NCBI GenBank assembly: GCA_021798135.1
Contig: JAJZYI010000027.1
Span: 1 to 18,859 of the forward strand
Reading direction: 5' to 3'
Length of the DNA stretch: 18,859 nt
Source: Actinomycetes bacterium
GTDB taxonomy: Bacteria; Actinomycetota; Acidimicrobiia; Acidimicrobiales; UBA8190
Below are positions 1-6,245 of this stretch, piece after piece. Below the pieces are notes generated by a model that saw only the letters and a list, made by a program, of their open reading frames with translations, was not told the DNA's origin and did no database searches. The position numbers and the translations under genes were made by a program. How positions within the stretch are numbered: the first letter of the stretch is position 1; every line of letters starts with the position of its first letter.

Positions 1-24
1 GGTCCCGCCCGCCCCTCCGGTCCC

Positions 25-76
25 GCCATCCTCCACCCGGCCCAGCCAGGCCGGCCAGCACCGGGTGGAGGATGGC
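25..76. terminator. 16-bp perfect inverted repeat, probable terminator hairpin
   Basis: Bases 25-40 (GCCATCCTCCACCCGG) are exactly complementary in reverse to bases 61-76, leaving a 20-base GC-rich loop. There is no U-tract, as is common for actinobacterial terminators. It probably ends transcription from a gene left of the window and insulates the sortase gene that follows. The hairpin is seen directly; its function is inferred. Confidence 0.55.
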
Positions 77-79
77 CCC

Positions 80-85
80 TACAAT
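80..85 (+). promoter_or_regulatory. Possible -10 element (TACAAT) ahead of the sortase gene
   Basis: TACAAT differs from the TATAAT consensus at one base and sits directly after the hairpin, in a locally AT-richer patch. No convincing -35 lies 16-18 bases upstream. If used, the leader before the GTG at 270 would be roughly 175-180 bases, which is long, so the assignment is weak. Confidence 0.25.
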
Positions 86-269
86 GACTTTGAACACGCA
101 GAGCGTTCGAGCGGTCAGGAACCGGGACCGCCAGCCACCGGCTGGGCGCCGATGCCGTGCGCGCCCGCGGCCGGGGCTGCGGCCACGGCTCCCTCGGGCG
201 CCATGACCTGCGGCGCCCGACGGCACCACAGACCGACACCGACGATCGACGAGCCAGCGACTGAGCCAC

Positions 270-1763
270 GTGGACCCGACCGACACTCCCGACGACGAGA
301 CCGCCGCCACCAGCGAGCCCGACGACGAGTCCGCCACCAGCGAGCCCGCCGGGCCCGGCGCCGAGGCGACCCTGCCAGCGGGCGCTGCACTCCCCCGCGA
401 GGCAGCCGGCACGTCCGCCGGCACCGCAGGCTCCCGGGTGACAGGCGGCGGCGGCCGCGGCGGGCGCGGTGCCCGCCATCGCCGGCACGGCGTCTGGTCG
501 TCGCGGCTGCTGATCGGGGCCGGGCTGGCGCTCCTGCTGGCCGCCGGCGGCTGGCAGGGCTACGTCTGGCTGTGGAACAACCACCTCCACCGGGTGGGCG
601 GCGCCCTCATCGCGAAGCAGCAGCAGCACGACCGGGCGGCGACGGCGGCAGGGCTCCCGGCCTGTGGCCCGCAGGCGTCCGGCGCTACGTCGGCTCCGGC
701 GGCGAGCGCCCCGGCCACCTCGACGGCGGGTGCGGGCCCGGCCGGCGCCGCGGTCGCAGCGACGGCGCAGCTCCCCGCTGGAAGCCGGGGCGCGACGGGC
801 CCTGGGAGCACGTCGTCCGACCCCGTCCACGGCCTGCTCGCCGTCCCCCGGCTCGGCCTGCTCGCTCCGGTGGAGGAGGGCGTCGGCAACGCCCAGCTGG
901 CGGTCGCCGTCGGGCACATCCCCGCCTCGGTGTGGCCCGGCAGCGCTGGCACCTCGATCCTCGCTGCGCACGACGTCAGCTACTTCGTCCACATCGACCA
1001 GCTGCAGCCGGGGAACGTCGTGGAGTACGCCACGCCGTGCACGACCTACGAGTTCACCGTCTCCGGCCACCAGGTCGTGAAGCAGGGGTCACCGGTGTAC
1101 AACTCACCCGGCCCGACGCTCATGCTCGAGACCTGCTGGCCGACCGACGCGCTCTGGTACACGCCCGACCGCCTGCTGGTGACCGCGACCCTGACCGGGA
1201 CGGTGTCGACCGCCACGCAGGCCTGGGCCAGGTCCGGCGGCGTCCTCGCCGGGGGGTCGGCAGCGGGCGCGCCACACGGCACGTCCGCAGGAGCCGGACC
1301 GACCCTGGCCGCGCCGACCGTCCCGGCACCCAAGGCGCTGGCCGCCGAGGGCCTGACCCTGGCCACCAACTCGATCCCGATGGGCACCCTCACGATCGCC
1401 GGAACGCCGACGACGGCGTGGACCCAGTCACCCGGGCCCCTCGGCGTCGAGTCGTCCGCCCTGCAGGCCTTCATCGGCGGCCTGAAGGCCGCCGAGCAGC
1501 AGGTTCCCTCCTGGTGGAGCGCCGTCGCCCCGGGCGTCGCCATGCCCGCGGCGCTCGGCGGCGCCCGGATCTCCGACTGGCACCAGGGCCTCGACGTCGC
1601 CATCACGGCCGCCGGCACCGAGGCGACGGCGGTGACGCTGTCGAGCATCGTGACCGTCGCCGGGGGCCCCAGCCCCGGCACCTACGACCAGGTCGTCCAC
1701 GAGACGATCGGCGGCGGCGAGCTCACCGTCGCCGGATGGCAGATCCTCCCCTACCAGGGGTGA
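270..1763 (+). CDS. Membrane-anchored sortase with C-terminal extension
   Basis: Sortases are cysteine transpeptidases that cut sorting signals and attach or cross-link proteins outside the membrane. This 497-residue protein has an acidic and Gly/Arg-rich cytosolic N-terminus (1-75), one transmembrane helix (about 79-100), an Ala/Pro/Ser linker, then the sortase domain (about 185-310). The catalytic triad can be placed: His234 in LAAHD, Cys289 in TLMLETCWP (the TLxTC signature) and Arg301 in PDRLLV. Residues 311-497 form an extra region of roughly 185 residues, beyond the usual end of a sortase; I do not recognise it. The GTG start has no clear Shine-Dalgarno sequence, so the start is uncertain. 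No LPxTG-type substrate is visible nearby, so this may be a housekeeping enzyme acting on distant substrates. The class is not assigned. Confidence 0.85.
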   Translation: MDPTDTPDDETAATSEPDDESATSEPAGPGAEATLPAGAALPREAAGTSAGTAGSRVTGGGGRGGRGARHRRHGVWSSRLLIGAGLALLLAAGGWQGYVWLWNNHLHRVGGALIAKQQQHDRAATAAGLPACGPQASGATSAPAASAPATSTAGAGPAGAAVAATAQLPAGSRGATGPGSTSSDPVHGLLAVPRLGLLAPVEEGVGNAQLAVAVGHIPASVWPGSAGTSILAAHDVSYFVHIDQLQPGNVVEYATPCTTYEFTVSGHQVVKQGSPVYNSPGPTLMLETCWPTDALWYTPDRLLVTATLTGTVSTATQAWARSGGVLAGGSAAGAPHGTSAGAGPTLAAPTVPAPKALAAEGLTLATNSIPMGTLTIAGTPTTAWTQSPGPLGVESSALQAFIGGLKAAEQQVPSWWSAVAPGVAMPAALGGARISDWHQGLDVAITAAGTEATAVTLSSIVTVAGGPSPGTYDQVVHETIGGGELTVAGWQILPYQG

Positions 1764-1824
1764 CCGCCACCCCGCCGCTCTCGAGCACGGACCGCGCAGG
1801 AGCCTGCCGCCGGTGGCCGGGGCC

Positions 1825-1962
1825 GGATCCCCGGGTGGCCGCGCGCCTCGGCCGGGCAGGTAGCCGAGCCGGATCCCCGGGTGGCCGCGCGCCTCGGCCG
1901 GGCAGGCAGCCGAGCCGGATCCCCGGGCGGCCGCCTACCTCAACCGGGCAGGTAGCTGAGCC
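1825..1962. repeat. Three tandem 46-bp repeats derived from the YjbQ gene 3' end
   Basis: Units are 1825-1870, 1871-1916 and 1917-1962, each beginning GGATCCCCGGG. The first two are nearly identical. The third is diverged and carries the last codons and stop of the YjbQ gene, which reads leftward. Read on that strand, the outer copies repeat the gene's Leu-x-Tyr-Leu-Pro-Gly ending but have CGA in place of the TGA stop. Each outer unit contains CTCGGC and GCCGAG separated by ten bases, so the array offers successive small hairpins in the spacer between two converging genes and may help terminate both. Confidence 0.85.
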
Positions 1963-2341
1963 GGACGCTGCGCCTGGGGTTGTCCACGTTCAGGTCCACG
2001 AGGACCACCCGCTGCCACGTCCCGAGCTGCAGCTCGCCCCCGACGACGGGCACCACGAGCGACGGGCACACGATCGCCGGCAGCAGGTGGTCGGCGCCGT
2101 GGCCAGGAGACCCGTGCCGGTGCCGGTACCGGTCGTCGCGCGGCAGCAGGTGCCGCAGGGCCTGCACCAGGTCGTCCTCGGACCCCGAGCCGGTCTCCAT
2201 CAGGGCGACGCCGCAGGTGGCGTGCGGCGCGAAGACGCTGCACAGGCCGTCGCCCCGGCCGGCGCACCAGGCGGCGACCTGGACCGTCAGGTCGACGACC
2301 TGGCGGTCCGCCGTCCGCACGTCGATGAGCGTGGTGTCCAT
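1940..2341 (-). CDS. yjbQ: YjbQ / UPF0047 family protein
   Basis: A 133-residue protein of the widespread UPF0047 (YjbQ) family, small soluble proteins. Low thiamine-phosphate synthase activity has been reported for some members, but the physiological role is unsettled. Family landmarks are present in order: His40 in APHATCG, Glu49, the DDL at 56-58, the His-rich stretch ending in ADH (83-85), and GELQLGTWQRVVLVD (102-116). These His and acidic positions normally form the presumed metal/active site. The ATG shares one base with the TGA of the upstream HAD gene (TGATG on the coding strand), so it is probably translated by coupling. The length is normal for the family. The 3' end lies inside the third unit of a 46-bp tandem repeat. 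Confidence 0.9.
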   Translation of the reverse strand: MDTTLIDVRTADRQVVDLTVQVAAWCAGRGDGLCSVFAPHATCGVALMETGSGSEDDLVQALRHLLPRDDRYRHRHGSPGHGADHLLPAIVCPSLVVPVVGGELQLGTWQRVVLVDLNVDNPRRSVRLSYLPG

Positions 2342-3243
2342 CAGCCCGCGCCGCCCGACGTGCCCGGACCGTCCGCGCTCGATCCCCGCCGTTGCAGGAA
2401 GGCTCGCTCCACCCGCTCGAGCACCGCGCCGAGCCGGTCCAGCGACGGCAGCACCGCGTCGGCTGCGCCGGCCCGCCGGCCGGCCCCGCCGATCCGCTCC
2501 TCCTCGCCGCCCGCGCGCTCCTCGGGGACCTGGACGCACGCCATGCCCGCGGCGAGGGCGGCCGCCACGCCCGCCTGGGAGTCCTCCAGGACCACGCAGC
2601 GCTCCGGTGCGACGGCCAGCGCCGATGCGGCCGCCAGGAAGACCGCCGGGTCCGGCTTGCCGGCGCCGACGTCCTCGGCCGAGCAGACGGCCTCGAACCG
2701 CCCCTCCAGCCCGTGCCGGCGCAGGGCCGCGTCGATGAGCCGGTGCGACGACGACGACGCCAGGGCCAGGCGCAGCCCGCGGCCCGCACAGGTGCGGAGC
2801 GCTTCGAGGGCGCCGGGCTTCAGGGCGACCTCGGACCGCAGCAGGTCGGCCATCCGGTCGACGATCTCGTCGGCCACGTCGCCGGGGCTCGGACCGGCCC
2901 AGCCGAACCGGTCGAACCAGTGCTGGGCCACCTCGCCCACGAACCGGCCCTTGGTGGTCCGGCAGAGGTCGGAGGTGAGCTGCACGCCGTAGCGGCCGAA
3001 GATCTCGATCTCGGCGCGGTGCCAGAGTGGCTCGGAGTCGACGAGCAGCCCGTCGAGGTCGAAGACCGCCGCCCGGAACCACCCACAGCTCCGCTCACCA
3101 GCAGGCCGGTCACCAGGAGCCGGCTTCGGGCCGGGGGACGAGCTTGGCGCCGCGCCCGGCGCGACGCCGGCCGCGGTGCCGCCCGCGACCGATGCCCACC
3201 GGCCGCCCGGGGTGCCGCCGGCGACCGGTGCCGCTGCGTTCAC
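2341..3243 (-). CDS. HAD-superfamily phosphatase (subfamily IA, beta-PGM/YniC-like)
   Basis: A 300-residue haloacid dehalogenase-type hydrolase, probably a small-molecule (sugar) phosphatase or phosphomutase. All four HAD motifs are visible: FDLDGLLVDSEPLW with nucleophile Asp62 and Asp64; the Ser cluster 163-166 (motif II); Lys196 in GKPDP (motif III); Glu220-Asp221 in VLEDS (motif IV). The helical cap lies between motifs I and II, as in beta-phosphoglucomutase and hexitol phosphatases; the substrate cannot be read from sequence. Residues 1-55 are Gly/Ala/Pro-rich and not part of the fold. The GTG start at 3243 is still favoured: GAGGTG sits five bases upstream and no other start codon occurs in frame before motif I. 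It lies nine bases after the preceding gene and overlaps the next by one base. Confidence 0.9.
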   Translation of the reverse strand: MNAAAPVAGGTPGGRWASVAGGTAAGVAPGAAPSSSPGPKPAPGDRPAGERSCGWFRAAVFDLDGLLVDSEPLWHRAEIEIFGRYGVQLTSDLCRTTKGRFVGEVAQHWFDRFGWAGPSPGDVADEIVDRMADLLRSEVALKPGALEALRTCAGRGLRLALASSSSHRLIDAALRRHGLEGRFEAVCSAEDVGAGKPDPAVFLAAASALAVAPERCVVLEDSQAGVAAALAAGMACVQVPEERAGGEEERIGGAGRRAGAADAVLPSLDRLGAVLERVERAFLQRRGSSADGPGTSGGAG

Positions 3244-3252
3244 GCCCGCACC

Positions 3253-4026
3253 TCAGGCCCCCGGGAGCGCCGGGAGCTCGATCCGATCGGCCATGGCTCG
3301 CAGCCCCGCCAGCAGCGCGGCCGCGCCCTGCCCGTCGAGCGCGGCGAAGGCCGGCCGGACGAGCTCGTCCGTGAGCTCCTCGGCGGCAGCCAGCCGCGAG
3401 CGGTCGGCGTCGGTGACCTCGGGCACGTCGCCCGGCGGCCAGCCGAACATGGCCATCGCCTCCGGTCGCTTCAGGAAGTGGGCCGTCTTCGGCGCCACGC
3501 CGGACGCCACCAGCGCGAGCAGGTGCGCGCTGCCCCGCAGCTCCCGGAGCACGGCGACGAGCTGCATCGTCCGTCCGGGGACGTCGTCGGCCAGCGGCTC
3601 GGCCGAGACCGCCGCGTACAGCGACAGCCCCACCGGGTCGGCGGCGTCCTGGACCGCCTGCAGCGCGTCGCAGAACGCCTGGCCGTCGGGCAGGTCGGCG
3701 AGGTGCTCGCGGCCGAACTCGGCGGCGGACGCCAGGAACTCGCGGCCCGCACGGCGCGGCGAGACGACGGCCCTCCCCGCGTCCCAGAGGGCAGCGACCA
3801 CGGCGGGGTTGAAGTAGCCGAAGGCGCTGGCGACGACCCGGGCCTCGACGTCGCCGAGGACCCCGCCGCGGCCGAGGAAGTAGAACTGCAGGCGGTCGAG
3901 GCCCAGCGCCTCGCCACGCGCCACCGTCGGTGGCGCGAAGTAGAACGCCCAGCCGAGGTCCCTGATCAGCGGGCACGCGCCCCGGACCAGCTCGGCTGCC
4001 GCCGTCTCGCGATCATCGCTCGTCAT
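3253..4026 (-). CDS. SCO6745/SalK family protein
   Basis: A 257-residue protein resembling the actinobacterial SCO6745 (often annotated SalK) family. These are soluble helical proteins, annotated in databases as having a helix-turn-helix-like fold and of unknown biochemical role. Typical features are the Phe/Tyr-rich segment FYFAPPTVARGEALGLDRLQ (28-47), the FLGRGGVLGDV segment (50-60), AFGYFNPAVV (68-77) with a Trp soon after, and the mid-protein Pro-Val-Gly-Leu-Ser-Leu-Tyr-Ala-Ala segment. No membrane segment or catalytic motif is evident. The ATG at 4026 lacks a Shine-Dalgarno sequence, but TACCGT ends exactly six bases upstream, so the mRNA may be leaderless. It is the first gene of the unit with the HAD phosphatase and YjbQ. 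Family membership is fairly secure from the motifs; function is unknown. Confidence 0.75.
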   Translation of the reverse strand: MTSDDRETAAAELVRGACPLIRDLGWAFYFAPPTVARGEALGLDRLQFYFLGRGGVLGDVEARVVASAFGYFNPAVVAALWDAGRAVVSPRRAGREFLASAAEFGREHLADLPDGQAFCDALQAVQDAADPVGLSLYAAVSAEPLADDVPGRTMQLVAVLRELRGSAHLLALVASGVAPKTAHFLKRPEAMAMFGWPPGDVPEVTDADRSRLAAAEELTDELVRPAFAALDGQGAAALLAGLRAMADRIELPALPGA

Positions 4027-4379
4027 GGCACGACGGTAGCGGCGCCGCACACCCGGCGCGGGCCGGGGGTTGCCCACAGCCGGCCCCCGGCCCGAGCGGC
4101 GCCGGCCGCCGGGTCGCCTCCCGCTCACCCGCCCCCCGGAGGGGCACGCCTCCGCCCGCGCCTGCCGACCCGGCGTGGGAGCGCCCCGGGCACGACCATC
4201 CCGCCCAGCAGGGGGGTGGCTCGACTGGCGGCCCGCCGCGTGCTGTGATCGTGGGGAGCAAATTCGACGGCGGCCCAGGCCGGCGCCCTGCTCTGGTGCG
4301 TGCGAGACGCGCCCGCACCGGCACGGCTTCGTGAGAAGGTCACGCGGCACGGCCACGATCCACGGAGAAGAGGTCACAC
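4027..4379. other. Divergent intergenic region (SCO6745-family gene / pspA)
   Basis: A 353-base spacer between divergent genes. It holds the candidate leaderless -10 at 4033-4038 on the minus strand and, at 4059-4069 and 4084-4094, an 11-bp perfect inverted repeat (CGGGCCGGGGG and its complement) around a 14-base loop. The right end carries the pspA ribosome binding site (GGAGAAGAGG, 4364-4373). I find no convincing -35/-10 pair for pspA; a comparatively AT-rich patch (GAGCAAATTCG, 4256-4266) is the likeliest neighbourhood. No small gene or RNA gene is apparent. Confidence 0.4.
4033..4038 (-). promoter_or_regulatory. Possible -10 (TACCGT) for a leaderless SCO6745-family transcript
   Basis: On the minus strand TACCGT fits the actinobacterial TANNNT -10 pattern. 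Six bases separate it from the ATG at 4026, which would place the transcription start on the A of the start codon. No good -35 is seen. The lack of any ribosome binding site before this ATG supports the idea. Confidence 0.3.
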
Positions 4380-5255
4380 ATGCCCGGCGTCATGAAGCGG
4401 CTGTCGGCCATCGTTCGGGCCAAGGCCAACAAGGCCCTCGACAAGGCCGAGAACCCGGCGGACATGCTCGACATGTCCTACCAGGACCAGCTCCAGAACC
4501 TGCAGAAGGTCCGGCGGGCCCTGGCCGACGTGGCGACGTCGCGCAAGCGCCTGGAGCTGCAGGCCGGGCAGCTCCGGCAGCAGGCCGACAAGCTCCAGCA
4601 GCAGGCCAAGCAGGCCCTCGAGCAGAACCGCGAGGACCTGGCCCGCGAGGCGCTGAGCCGGCGCGCCGCGCTGGCAGACCAGCTGCAGCTCCTCGGGACG
4701 CAGCACGAGCAGGTCGAGACCCAGCAGCAGCAGCTCGAGCTGACGGCGCAGAAGCTCCAGGTCCAGGTGGACGCGTTCCGGACCCGCAAGGAGACCCTGA
4801 AGGCCACCTACACGGCGTCCAAGGCCCAGACGAGCATCGGCGAGGCGGTGTCCGGCATCTCCGAGTCGATGACCGACGCCGGCATGACCCTGCAGCGAGC
4901 GGAGGACAAGATCAACGAGATGCAGGCTCGCGCCGGGGCGATCGACGAGCTCCTGCAGGCCGGAGCGCTGCCGGACCTGACCGGGACCGGCCAGGACGAC
5001 CTCGACCGCGAGCTGAACGCGACCGCCCAGGCAGGACAGGTCGACAGCGAGCTCGCAGCACTGAAGGCGGAGCTCGCCGCCGGCCAGCCCGCGGCGTCGC
5101 TTCCCGCCGCGGACGCAGCGCCGGCCGGCGCCGGCGAGGCCGGCGCCTCGGGCGCGGCGAACGCGGGCGAGCCCTCCGGCACCCCGGCGGGGTCGACCGG
5201 CGAGCCGGGCGCCGCGACGCCGGAGACCGGCGAGACGAACGGGTCGGGGCAGTGA
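4380..5255 (+). CDS. pspA: PspA/IM30 (Vipp1) family membrane-stress protein
   Basis: PspA-family proteins are ESCRT-III-like coiled-coil proteins that assemble on the inner face of the cytoplasmic membrane and help preserve its integrity under envelope stress. This one has 291 residues. The N-terminal helix (PGVMKRLSAIVRAKANKALD) has the amphipathic character used for membrane binding. It is followed by a long Gln/Leu/Lys-rich coiled coil (about 25-190) and the usual SIGEAVSGISESM and LQRAEDKINEMQARAGAIDEL segments. Residues beyond about 222 form an Ala/Gly/Pro-rich disordered tail longer than in classical PspA. The start is supported by GGAGAAGAGG six bases before the ATG. The gene overlaps the next by GTGA, so the two are probably cotranslated. 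Confidence 0.92.
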   Translation: MPGVMKRLSAIVRAKANKALDKAENPADMLDMSYQDQLQNLQKVRRALADVATSRKRLELQAGQLRQQADKLQQQAKQALEQNREDLAREALSRRAALADQLQLLGTQHEQVETQQQQLELTAQKLQVQVDAFRTRKETLKATYTASKAQTSIGEAVSGISESMTDAGMTLQRAEDKINEMQARAGAIDELLQAGALPDLTGTGQDDLDRELNATAQAGQVDSELAALKAELAAGQPAASLPAADAAPAGAGEAGASGAANAGEPSGTPAGSTGEPGAATPETGETNGSGQ

Positions 5256-5518
5256 TCGTCCGGATCCTCGGCGAGGGTCGCTTCGAGGTCGGCGACCGGG
5301 CGATGGCCGAGATCGAGGCGCTCGACGAGGCCCTCGGCTCGGCGATCGACGCCGGCGACGCCGATGCCATGGCCAGCGCGCTCGGGGACCTGATCGCCCG
5401 CATCCGGTCGTCGGGCACCCCCGTCGCCCCTGACGACCTGCGGACCTCGGAGCTCGTCGTGCCGCACGAGGGCTCCACCATCGACGAGGTCCGCAGCCTC
5501 CTGGCCGAAGAGGCCTGA
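5252..5518 (+). CDS. pspAA: PspA-associated protein PspAA
   Basis: An 88-residue acidic protein beginning MIVRILGEGRFEV, typical of the PspA-associated (PspAA) domain found next to PspA in actinobacteria and other lineages. It is thought to modulate PspA in the membrane stress response; its exact activity is not established. The middle (DEALGSAIDAGDADAMASALGDLIARI) is helical, and a short end segment reads DLRTSELVVPHEGSTIDEVR. The GTG start overlaps the pspA stop by four bases, a typical translational coupling arrangement. The assignment rests on the N-terminal motif, size and gene pairing. The gene ends 20 bases before a strong hairpin and is convergent with the DUF5522 gene. Confidence 0.85.
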   Translation: MIVRILGEGRFEVGDRAMAEIEALDEALGSAIDAGDADAMASALGDLIARIRSSGTPVAPDDLRTSELVVPHEGSTIDEVRSLLAEEA

Positions 5519-5537
5519 AGCACCCCTGCCCGCCCGA

Positions 5538-5587
5538 GGCCCCGGGCACACGGCCCCGGGGGCCCGTCGCGCCGTGCCCGGGGGGCC
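5538..5587. terminator. Convergent terminator hairpin after pspAA
   Basis: Bases 5540-5549 (CCCCGGGCAC) pair perfectly with 5574-5583 (GTGCCCGGGG), extended by a bulged GG/CC pair. The loop contains its own GGCC/CCGG-rich self-complementarity. The hairpin occupies the spacer between the converging pspAA and DUF5522 genes and could act in both directions. No U-tract is present. Confidence 0.5.
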
Positions 5588-5589
5588 GC

Positions 5590-6033
5590 TCAGGCGGGCT
5601 CGTACGGGCAGTGACGGCAGCCGCTGCCGCAGCACGTGCCGCGATCGGCCAGGGACCGGGACGTCATCACGAACAGCCCGGTCGCCGGGTCGCGGTACCC
5701 GGGCGCGCCGGCGGCCACCGCCGCTGCGTGCGCCGCCATGATCGCCGCACGGTCGGGGCGGTCCCACGCGAGACGGTCCGGGCGGGGCCGGTCGAGGCCG
5801 TCGGGCCGGAGGACCGCGCCGGCGGTGGTGCCGACGCGGCCAGGGCGCCCGGTGCCCCCGCTGCCGGGACGGTCGCCGCCGCTGCCAGGGCGCCCGGTGC
5901 CCCCGCGGCCGGGACGGTCGCCGCCACTGCCGGGACGCCCGGTGCCCCCGCTGCCGGGACGGTCGGTGCCGCCACTGCCGGGACGCTGGTCGGACACACC
6001 CGCATGGCAGCACGGCGGCGCCGGGACGCGCAA
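5590..6033 (-). CDS. DUF5522 Cys-rich protein with repetitive N-terminus
   Basis: The C-terminal 50-60 residues match DUF5522: YRDPATGLFVMTS followed by RGTCCGSGCRHCPY, a compact cluster of four Cys and one His that looks like a metal-binding (zinc or Fe-S) knuckle. The function is unknown. Family proteins often carry an Asp-Arg-Pro and Trp-Asp-Arg segment upstream, also present here (GLDRPRPDRLAWDRPDRA). The N-terminal half is a tandem repeat of RPGSGGTG and RPGSGGD units. No start codon occurs in frame between the repeats and the conserved domain until the ATG at 5739, which would cut the conserved segment, so the repeats are probably translated. The start is uncertain: TTG 6033 or GTG 5997, neither with a clear ribosome binding site. 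Confidence 0.7.
   Translation of the reverse strand: MRVPAPPCCHAGVSDQRPGSGGTDRPGSGGTGRPGSGGDRPGRGGTGRPGSGGDRPGSGGTGRPGRVGTTAGAVLRPDGLDRPRPDRLAWDRPDRAAIMAAHAAAVAAGAPGYRDPATGLFVMTSRSLADRGTCCGSGCRHCPYEPA
5841..5990. repeat. 45-bp minisatellite encoding RPGSGG repeats
   Basis: The string CAGGGCGCCCGGTGCCCCC recurs at 5841 and 5886 and, with small changes, at 5931, giving a 45-bp period that decays beyond about 5975. In the DUF5522 frame each period encodes 15 residues, as alternating 8- and 7-residue subunits built on RPGSGG. A period divisible by three keeps the frame open as copy number changes. Confidence 0.85.
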
Positions 6034-6130
6034 GGACGCCGCCCGCTACCGCCCGGGACCTCCCCGAACGGCCCGTCCCGCCGGAGCGGCGGCACGCCGG
6101 ATCAACAACCACCACTCGCCGTGGGGACCT

Positions 6131-6153
6131 GGGGTTCAAGGCCGGAGAACCCC
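6131..6153. repeat. 7-bp inverted repeat in the DUF5522/EAL divergent spacer
   Basis: GGGGTTC (6131-6137) and GAACCCC (6147-6153) are perfect inverted repeats around nine bases, about 100 bases before the EAL gene. It could be an operator or a 5' leader hairpin. No -10/-35 can be placed with confidence, so no function is assigned. Confidence 0.3.
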
Positions 6154-6245
6154 GAGCCGATGACAACGAGCGAGGGCCGACCGGCCCCGTGCCGCGGTGA
6201 CGTCCCCGGCGCGCTGCGACTGGCGATGGGAGGTGACCCGCGGCC

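Noticed and set aside
84..210. A short leader ORF starting ATGACTTTG after the first hairpin
   Set aside because: There is no ribosome binding site, the product is Arg/Pro-rich and nothing indicates translation.
1825..1962. CRISPR array, suggested by regular repeats
   Set aside because: Units are head-to-tail with no unique spacers, number only three and derive from a coding end. The same reasoning excludes the repeats at 5841, 7251, 14527 and 18799.
65..2992. A very long open frame on the plus strand across the sortase, spacer and YjbQ/HAD genes
   Set aside because: It runs antisense or out of frame to genes with clear catalytic motifs, and its translation is an Arg/Pro-rich string without any domain, as expected for a shadow frame in high-GC DNA.
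6129..6147. GGGTTCAAGG resembling a tRNA T-loop
   Set aside because: The flanking bases do not form the five-pair T stem and no acceptor, D or anticodon arm can be folded around it.
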